Source: Aerococcus viridans
GTDB lineage: Bacteria > Bacillota > Bacilli > Lactobacillales > Aerococcaceae
Reading direction: 5' to 3'
DNA length: 64,000 nucleotides
NCBI RefSeq assembly: GCF_001543285.1
Contig: NZ_CP014164.1
Location: 930,001 to 994,000 of the forward strand
A program made the translations under genes and the position numbers. The notes beneath the pieces are model-generated. The model was not told where the DNA came from, ran no database searches, and worked only from the letters and a program-made list of their open reading frames with translations. Position 1 is the first letter of the stretch. Each line of letters opens with the position of its first letter. This document shows positions 56,773 through 64,000 of this stretch, piece by piece.

Positions 56773-56810
56773 GGTCAAAAAAAGACACACTGGACAATAA
56801 AAGTCCAACT
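56773..56810 (+). promoter_or_regulatory. Candidate CggR operator (two direct repeats)
   Basis: Two adjacent 19-bp repeats, 56773-56791 (GGTC...GACACACT) and 56792-56810 (GGAC...GTCCAACT), share a GGwC-N7-GwC layout. In Bacillus CggR binds two direct repeats downstream of its own promoter and releases with fructose-1,6-bisphosphate. Position and form fit; binding is inferred. Confidence 0.6.
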
Positions 56811-56851
56811 GTTTTTACACTCAACGTTTTTGTACTAGGAAAGTGGGGACT

Positions 56852-57889
56852 ATGGACGAATTATTTAAAAGTATTACTGAAGTAGTGCCTGAAGTTCAGA
56901 AGATCTATTTTGAGAGAATTAGCGTATTACAGCGAATTTTCAAAGATGGTCCGATTGGTCGGAAGGGACTAGCTGAAAAGTTAGCAATTACCGAACGACC
57001 GCTACGTACAATTACAGATGTTTTGAAACAACAAGGTCTCATTGATTCTTCCCCCACGGGTATGACTATTACGCCAAAAGGGGAACGAGCAATTGCTACA
57101 GGTCAAGACTTGTGGCGTGATACAAATAAAATTCACCTGCAAGAAAAACATTTGGCTGATGTGCTCAACATAGCAGATGCTCGAATTGTTTCAGGAGATA
57201 TCGACCAGGATCAACATATTTTGTTTGAAATGGGTCTACAAGTTTCAAAATACTTAGACACGAATTTACCAGCGGGGAATCATACGATTGCTGTTACTGG
57301 TGGTTCAACTATGCTAGAGGTGAGTGAACATGTTCAATTAGCACCTTCTGCTGACAGACACTTTACTGTGGTCGCAGCCAGGGGTGGGATCGGAGATGCT
57401 TCAGCAACTCAAGCCAATACAATTAGCGATATTCTAGCGCAAAAGTTACACGGTCACAATATTTCCTTATATGCTCCCGAGAATTTATCTGAGGTGGCAA
57501 ATATGGCTTTAATGAATGATCCCGTGATTCAATCAACTTTAAAGCGGTTAAAAGAGGCTAACATTTTGCTTTTTAGCGTTGGTAATGCTAAAATTATGGT
57601 AAGGCGTAGGGGACTTGATTTAGAAAGTTCATCTAAGATTAAGAGTAACCACGCTGTAGGGGAAGCGTTCGGGTGTTTCTTTGATAAAGAAGGAAACATA
57701 GTGCATCGAATCCCTAGAATCGGCCTTCAAATTGAAGATTTGGCAGATATAGATTTGCCGATTCTAATTGCTGGAGGCAGTGTAAAAGCAGAAGCAATAC
57801 AGGCTTTTGCGAAACTCGCACCTAAACAGTTAGTCATTATAACTGATCAAGGTGCCTCAAATATGGTTTTAAATGGGGAATCCCATTAA
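56852..57889 (+). CDS. cggR: Central glycolytic genes regulator CggR (SorC family)
   Basis: 345 residues. Start ATG 56852 follows AAGTGGGG. N-terminal helix-turn-helix (about 25-75, GPIGRKGLAEKLAITERPLRT), then a phosphosugar-binding domain (about 90-345) with ITVTGGSTMLEVSEH-like and AARGGIGD segments. It represses gap and the following genes until fructose-1,6-bisphosphate rises. Followed after 37 bp by gap. Confidence 0.9.
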   Translation: MDELFKSITEVVPEVQKIYFERISVLQRIFKDGPIGRKGLAEKLAITERPLRTITDVLKQQGLIDSSPTGMTITPKGERAIATGQDLWRDTNKIHLQEKHLADVLNIADARIVSGDIDQDQHILFEMGLQVSKYLDTNLPAGNHTIAVTGGSTMLEVSEHVQLAPSADRHFTVVAARGGIGDASATQANTISDILAQKLHGHNISLYAPENLSEVANMALMNDPVIQSTLKRLKEANILLFSVGNAKIMVRRRGLDLESSSKIKSNHAVGEAFGCFFDKEGNIVHRIPRIGLQIEDLADIDLPILIAGGSVKAEAIQAFAKLAPKQLVIITDQGASNMVLNGESH

Positions 57890-57926
57890 AATAATTTTGT
57901 ATTCCATTAAGGAGGAATTTTGTAGT

Positions 57927-58940
57927 ATGGCAATTAAATTAGCAATTAACGGTTTTGGTCGTATCGGTCGTTTAACTTTACGTCGTATCTGGGAAGAAAA
58001 TGAATCAAATGTAGAAATCGTGGCAATCAACGATTTAACAGACAACGAATTCTTAGCTTACCTATTAAAATATGATACAGCTCACGGTACTTTCAACCAC
58101 GATATCGAAACTACTGAAAATGGTATTTCTATCGATGGTAAAGAAATCACTGTATACTCTGAACGTGACGCAAACGATTTACCTTGGGGTGACTTAGGTG
58201 TTGATATCGTTCTAGAATGTACTGGTTTCTACGCTACAAAAGAAAAATCTCAAGCACACATCAACGCTGGTGCTAAAAAAGTTATCATCTCAGCTCCTGC
58301 TGATGCTGAAACTAAAACAATTGTTTACGGTGTAAACGAAGATATCATCGAAGCTGAAGATAAAATTATCTCTGGTGCTTCATGTACTACTAACTGTTTA
58401 GCTCCTGTAGTTAACGTGTTAGAAAAAGAATTTGGTATCAAACATGGTTTAATGTCAACAATCCATGCTTACACTTCTACACAATCATTACAAGATGCAC
58501 CTAACGGTAAAAAAGGTAACTTCCGTAACGGTCGTGCAGCTGCAGAAAACGCTATTCCATCATCTACTGGTGCAGCAAAAGCTGTAGGTCGCGTTATCCC
58601 TTCAGTTAACGGTAAAGTTGACGGTACTGCTATCCGTATTCCTATCGTTACTGGTTCAATGACTGAGTTCTACTCAACATTAAATACTAAAGTTACAGTT
58701 GAAGAAGTTAACGCTGCTATGGAAAAATACGCTAACCCTTCATTCTTATACAACACTGATGAAGTCGTATCTTCTGACATCGTTGGTGTTCCAGCTGGTT
58801 CAATTTTCGACGCAACTCAAACTAAAGTTATCGAATCTGAAGATGGCCAATTAGTTAAAACTGTTGCTTGGTACGACAACGAAGCTGGTTTCGTTTCTCA
58901 ATTCGTACGTTTAATCGAATTCTTTGCTGCTAAACAATAA
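57927..58940 (+). CDS. gap: Glyceraldehyde-3-phosphate dehydrogenase
   Basis: 337 residues. Start ATG 57927 follows AAGGAGGA; an in-frame start at 57873 lies inside cggR. NAD-binding INGFGRIGRL at the N-terminus, catalytic Cys in SGASCTTNC (C153). Strong codon bias. This is the glycolytic, NAD-type gap placed after cggR. Confidence 0.96.
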   Translation: MAIKLAINGFGRIGRLTLRRIWEENESNVEIVAINDLTDNEFLAYLLKYDTAHGTFNHDIETTENGISIDGKEITVYSERDANDLPWGDLGVDIVLECTGFYATKEKSQAHINAGAKKVIISAPADAETKTIVYGVNEDIIEAEDKIISGASCTTNCLAPVVNVLEKEFGIKHGLMSTIHAYTSTQSLQDAPNGKKGNFRNGRAAAENAIPSSTGAAKAVGRVIPSVNGKVDGTAIRIPIVTGSMTEFYSTLNTKVTVEEVNAAMEKYANPSFLYNTDEVVSSDIVGVPAGSIFDATQTKVIESEDGQLVKTVAWYDNEAGFVSQFVRLIEFFAAKQ

Positions 58941-58972
58941 TTAATTGTTTAAAAGTAAAATCAGTTGAATTT

Positions 58973-59006
58973 GGGCGGGAAGCTTCGCGCTTCCTGCCCT
59001 TTTTTA
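58973..59006 (+). terminator. Terminator between gap and pgk
   Basis: GGGCGGGAAGC (58973-58983) pairs with GCTTCCTGCCC (58989-58999, one G-U), followed by six T. It lies inside the glycolytic gene run and may set gap above pgk. Confidence 0.8.
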
Positions 59007-59041
59007 TTGGTTAACAACTTAAGATAAGGAGTGCTATTTTA

Positions 59042-60235
59042 ATGGCTAAGAAAACTGTAAAAGACATCGATTTAAAAGGTAAAGTTGTTTTAGAACGTGC
59101 TGACTTTAACGTTCCAATGGACAAAGACCTTAAAATTACTGATGACAACCGTATCGTTCAAGCATTACCAACTATCGAGTATATTCTTGAGCAAGGTGGT
59201 CGTTTAGTATTATTCTCTCACCTTGGTAAAGTGAAAACTGAAGAAGACAAAGCTTCTAAATCTTTACGCCCAGTTGCAGAACGTTTATCTGAAAAATTAG
59301 GTAAAGAAGTTACTTTCGTAGCGCAAACTCGTGGTCAAGAATTAGAAGATGCTATCGCTAACCTTAAAGATGGCGAAGTATTGATGTTCGAAAATACTCG
59401 TTTCGAAGATGTAGATGGTAAGAAAGAAAGCAAGAACGATCCTGAATTAGGTAAATACTGGGCTTCATTAGGCGACGTATTTGTTAATGACGCATTCGGT
59501 ACTGCTCACCGTGAGCATGCTTCTAATGTTGGTATCTCAAAAAATATCGAAGCAGTTGCTGGTTTCTTAATGGAAAAAGAAATCCAATTCTTAGGTGACG
59601 CTGTTAACGAACCAAAACGTCCATTCGTTGCGATCTTAGGTGGTGCAAAAGTATCTGACAAGATTTCAGTTATCGAATCATTACTAAATAAGGCTGACAA
59701 AGTCTTAATCGGTGGTGGTATGGCATATACCTTCATGAAAGCTCAAGGTTACGAAGTTGGTGGCTCTTTACTTGAAGAAGACAAAATTCCATTGGCTAAA
59801 GACTTAATGGAACGCGCTGGCGACCGTTTAGTATTACCGGTAGACTTTGTTGTAGCTGACGCGTTTGACAACGACGCTAACACTGATGTTGTTGATGTCG
59901 ACGGTATCCCAGCTGACTGGCAATCACTTGATGTAGGTCCTAAGACTGTTGAGTACTACGCAGAACAAGTTGCAGACGCAAAAACTGTTGTTTGGAATGG
60001 CCCAATGGGTGTATTCGAAATGCCAAGTTTCGCAAAAGGTACTAACGGTGTTGGTGAAGCAATCGCTAACTTAACTGATGCAACAACTATCATCGGTGGT
60101 GGTGATTCAGCTGCAGCTGCATACCAATTAGGTTTAGCTGATAAATTCACACACATTTCTACTGGTGGTGGGGCATCATTAGAATTCTTAGAAGGTAAAG
60201 AATTACCTGGTATCGCTGCAATCGCGAACAAATAA
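59042..60235 (+). CDS. pgk: Phosphoglycerate kinase
   Basis: 397 residues. [10 protein letters not shown] at the N-terminus, [15 protein letters not shown] and the C-terminal WNGPMGVFE and GGGDSAAA nucleotide-site motifs. Makes ATP from 1,3-bisphosphoglycerate. TAAGGAG ribosome site. Followed by tpiA after 49 bp. Confidence 0.97.
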   Translation: MAKKTVKDIDLKGKVVLERADFNVPMDKDLKITDDNRIVQALPTIEYILEQGGRLVLFSHLGKVKTEEDKASKSLRPVAERLSEKLGKEVTFVAQTRGQELEDAIANLKDGEVLMFENTRFEDVDGKKESKNDPELGKYWASLGDVFVNDAFGTAHREHASNVGISKNIEAVAGFLMEKEIQFLGDAVNEPKRPFVAILGGAKVSDKISVIESLLNKADKVLIGGGMAYTFMKAQGYEVGGSLLEEDKIPLAKDLMERAGDRLVLPVDFVVADAFDNDANTDVVDVDGIPADWQSLDVGPKTVEYYAEQVADAKTVVWNGPMGVFEMPSFAKGTNGVGEAIANLTDATTIIGGGDSAAAAYQLGLADKFTHISTGGGASLEFLEGKELPGIAAIANK

Positions 60236-60284
60236 TTTTCGTAAATAAATTGAGTAAAACTTTTCGTAAAGGAGTTTTTAATAT

Positions 60285-61037
60285 ATGCGTAAGACATTAA
60301 TCGCTGGTAACTGGAAAATGAATAAAACAGCTGCTGAAGCTCATGAATTCGTTGCTGCACTTAAAGAAGGTTTCCCACAAACGGATGCTGAATCTTTAAT
60401 CGCACCACCAGCAATCTACATTGAAAAATTAATCGAAGAAGTAGCAGGTACTGACATCCAAATCGGTGCACAAAATGTACATTTTGAAGATGAAGGTGCT
60501 TTCACAGGTGAAATTTCTCCGCTTGCTTTGGAAGCATTAGGCGTACCTTACGTTATCATCGGTCACTCAGAACGTCGTGAATTATTCGGCGAAACGGATG
60601 AAGATGTACGTAAAAAAGCAGCAAGTATCTTTAGTCACAACATGACACCAATCATTTGCTGTGGGGAAACTTTAGAAACTCGTGAAGCTGGCCAAGAAAA
60701 AGAGTGGGTTAGTGGACAAATCCGTGCTGCTCTTGAAGGTTTAACTGCTGATCAAGTTGCACAAGCCGTAATCGCTTATGAACCAATCTGGGCAATCGGT
60801 ACTGGTAAAACTGCTTCTGCTGATGATGCACAAGACATGTCAGCGCACATCCGCGATTTATTATTTGAAATTGCTGGTAAAGAAGCAGCAGACCAAACAC
60901 GTATTTTATACGGTGGTTCTGTAAAACCAGCTAACATAGCCGAATTGCTTGAAAAAGAGGACGTTGACGGTGCGCTCGTAGGAGGAGCTAGTCTTGATGT
61001 TACTTCTTACATCGCATTATTAAATGGAGGTAAATAA
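60285..61037 (+). CDS. tpiA: Triosephosphate isomerase
   Basis: 250 residues. GNWKMNKT with catalytic Lys near the N-terminus, IIGHSERRE with catalytic His, and AYEPIWAIGTGK with catalytic Glu. Interconverts dihydroxyacetone phosphate and glyceraldehyde-3-phosphate. AAAGGAG ribosome site; gpmI starts 3 bp after the stop. Confidence 0.97.
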   Translation: MRKTLIAGNWKMNKTAAEAHEFVAALKEGFPQTDAESLIAPPAIYIEKLIEEVAGTDIQIGAQNVHFEDEGAFTGEISPLALEALGVPYVIIGHSERRELFGETDEDVRKKAASIFSHNMTPIICCGETLETREAGQEKEWVSGQIRAALEGLTADQVAQAVIAYEPIWAIGTGKTASADDAQDMSAHIRDLLFEIAGKEAADQTRILYGGSVKPANIAELLEKEDVDGALVGGASLDVTSYIALLNGGK

Positions 61038-61040
61038 CAC

Positions 61041-62573
61041 ATGTCTAAATCACCCGTAGCTATTATTATCTTAGATGGATTCGGTTGGAGAGAAGAATCA
61101 TATGGTAATGCTGTAGCACAAGCAAACAAACCAAACTTTGACCGTTACTGGAATGAATTTCCACATGCTACAATGAAAGCTTCTGGGTTAGACGTTGGGT
61201 TACCTGATGGACAAATGGGTAACTCTGAAGTTGGCCATACAAATATTGGTGCTGGCCGTATTGTATACCAAAGCCTAACTCGAATCGATAAAGCTATTGA
61301 AGATGGTGAATTTGCTGAGAACGAAGCATTAAATGGTGCTTATACTCATGTAACTAACAACCATTCAGCTCTACACATCTTCGGATTATTATCTGATGGT
61401 GGGGTACACAGCCACTTACGTCATATCGAAGCATTGATTAAAGATGCTAAAGCTAAAGGTGTTGAAAAATTATACCTACATGCTTTCTTAGATGGACGTG
61501 ACGTTGATCCACATGCAGCGCCAGGTTATATTGAATCACTTGAAAAAGTAATGGCCGAAGAAAACTTAGGTCAAATCGCTTCAATTTCTGGACGTTACTA
61601 TGCAATGGACCGTGATAATCGTTGGGAACGTGTACAAAAAGCTTATGATGTTATCTTTAACGGTAAAGGTGAAACTGGCGAAGATGCAATTGAAGTTATA
61701 AATGCGAACTACGCTAAAGACGTTACTGATGAATTCGTTGAGCCAACGGTTATTGTTGATGCTGACGGCAAGCCAGTAGGCCAAGTAGCCGATAATGATG
61801 CTATTATTTTCGCTAACTTCCGTCCTGACCGTGCTATCCAACTTTCAGACGCTGTAACAGCAACTGAATGGGATAACTTCGATCGTGGAAATGTACCAAC
61901 GAACGTGAAATTTGTATCAATGACCAAATACAAAGATACAATCCCAGCTGACATCGCTTTTAAACCAATCGCATTGAAAAATGTTCTTGGCCAAGTGTTA
62001 TCAGATAACGGCTTAAACCAATTACGTATCGCTGAAACTGAAAAATACCCTCACGTTACATTCTTCATGAATGGTGGGGCAAATGACGAATTCGAAGGCG
62101 AAAAACGTATTCTGATTAACTCACCTAAAGTAGCGACTTACGACTTGAAACCTGAAATGTCTGCTTACGAAGTGACAGATGCATTAGTTGAGGAGATTGA
62201 AAATGACCGTCAAGATGCGATTATCCTAAACTTCGCTAACCCAGATATGGTAGGTCACTCTGGTATGTTAGAGCCTACTATCAAAGCAATTGAAGCTGTT
62301 GATGAATGCTTAGGTCGTGTTGTGGATGCCCTATTAGCTAAAGACGGTAAAGCCATCATCTTTGCTGACCACGGAAACGCGGATACAGAATTAAATGAAG
62401 ATGGTTCACCAAATACAGCGCATACGACAGTACCAGTGCCGTTAATTGTCACTGAAAAAGGTATTGAATTACGCACTGATGGTCGTTTAGCCGATGTTGC
62501 GCCAACAATGTTAGATCTATTGAATGTTGACCAACCAGCTGAAATGACTGGTGAAACTTTAATTAAGCACTAA
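61041..62573 (+). CDS. gpmI: 2,3-bisphosphoglycerate-independent phosphoglycerate mutase
   Basis: 510 residues, alkaline-phosphatase superfamily with two manganese ions. LDGFGWREE at the N-terminus, catalytic Ser in [10 protein letters not shown] (about S61), [11 protein letters not shown], and ADHGNADTE near the C-terminus. Converts 3- to 2-phosphoglycerate. TGGAGGT ribosome site overlaps the end of tpiA. Confidence 0.96.
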   Translation: MSKSPVAIIILDGFGWREESYGNAVAQANKPNFDRYWNEFPHATMKASGLDVGLPDGQMGNSEVGHTNIGAGRIVYQSLTRIDKAIEDGEFAENEALNGAYTHVTNNHSALHIFGLLSDGGVHSHLRHIEALIKDAKAKGVEKLYLHAFLDGRDVDPHAAPGYIESLEKVMAEENLGQIASISGRYYAMDRDNRWERVQKAYDVIFNGKGETGEDAIEVINANYAKDVTDEFVEPTVIVDADGKPVGQVADNDAIIFANFRPDRAIQLSDAVTATEWDNFDRGNVPTNVKFVSMTKYKDTIPADIAFKPIALKNVLGQVLSDNGLNQLRIAETEKYPHVTFFMNGGANDEFEGEKRILINSPKVATYDLKPEMSAYEVTDALVEEIENDRQDAIILNFANPDMVGHSGMLEPTIKAIEAVDECLGRVVDALLAKDGKAIIFADHGNADTELNEDGSPNTAHTTVPVPLIVTEKGIELRTDGRLADVAPTMLDLLNVDQPAEMTGETLIKH

Positions 62574-62588
62574 ACAATGAATATCTGT

Positions 62589-62616
62589 ACCTACCAATTG
62601 GTGGGTATGGTATAAT
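62589..62616 (+). promoter_or_regulatory. Extended -10 promoter of eno with overlapping palindrome
   Basis: TGGTATAAT gives an extended -10 (TATAAT 62611-62616). Directly before it, ACCTACCAATTGGTGGGT (62589-62606) is an 18-bp palindrome with one mismatch pair. It occupies the -35 to spacer region, so a dimeric regulator is plausible. The -35 itself is poor. Confidence 0.55.
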
Positions 62617-62654
62617 ATGAACGTAACAAATTTAAAAATTAATTTTGAATTTAA

Positions 62655-63968
<1,314 letters not shown>

Positions 63969-64000
63969 TTTCTCTTAAATTAGGGCAATATACTGCACCA

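Overview
The window reads as chromosome of a low-GC Gram-positive coccus of the order Lactobacillales. Supporting marks are a Gram-positive PolC, a RexA/RexB-type exonuclease whose RexB lacks Walker A and a key cysteine, CggR-controlled central glycolysis, the rimP-nusA-ylxR-ylxQ-infB-rbfA cluster and a CtsR-type operator before clpP. Protein style and gene mix fit Aerococcaceae (Aerococcus or a relative), but that placement is an inference from memory and was not tested. Nearly every gene is on the + strand.

Layout. 1-5134: arginine biosynthesis operon (argB 3' part, argF, argC, argJ, argD). 5135-7202: an ABC-F protein behind a structured leader that ends in a terminator. 7230-9030: an IS200/IS605-type element with divergent tnpA and a frameshifted tnpB, ending a few bases from a tRNA-Thr gene. 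9274-12076: trmK, a Nif3-like protein and pepT. 12209-19790: rexB and rexA. 19849-27530: tRNA-Gly, RNase H, lspA, rluD-like, a UPF0154 protein, a heterodimeric ABC exporter, plsC and a half-length AI-2E-type membrane protein. 27581-27720: a large imperfect palindrome. 27858-31058: SWIM/SNF2 helicase. 31257-41997: rpsB, tsf, pyrH, frr, uppS, cdsA, rseP and polC, i.e. translation, lipid-carrier, phospholipid and replication genes in the usual Firmicutes order. 42223-44364: a DUF1538 membrane protein paired with a double P-II protein. 44508-49703: the rimP-nusA-infB-rbfA operon behind an attenuator. 50145-50990: a secreted LysM/SleB-like cell-wall hydrolase. 51153-54986: an IS21-family element whose istA is split by an IS1380-family element. 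55012-55372: a frameshifted DUF1304 gene. 55575-55646: tRNA-Arg. 55941-63968: clpP, then cggR, gap, pgk, tpiA, gpmI and eno.

Most of the window is housekeeping. The accessory or unusual parts are the three insertion sequences, the two homopolymer frameshifts (tnpB and the DUF1304 gene), the ABC-F leader, the DUF1538/P-II pair, the half-length AI-2E protein and several palindromes near promoters. Two transposition histories can be read exactly. The IS21 element is flanked by a 6-bp duplication. The nested IS1380 element has 15-bp perfect terminal repeats and a 6-bp duplication, and removing it with one duplication copy restores a 412-codon istA.

No CRISPR array, rRNA, replication origin or prophage was seen. 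The best candidates for under-described biology are the DUF1538 plus double-P-II pair, the ABC-F leader, the 140-bp palindrome, and the TnpB whose two halves meet at a T-TTT-TTA heptamer.
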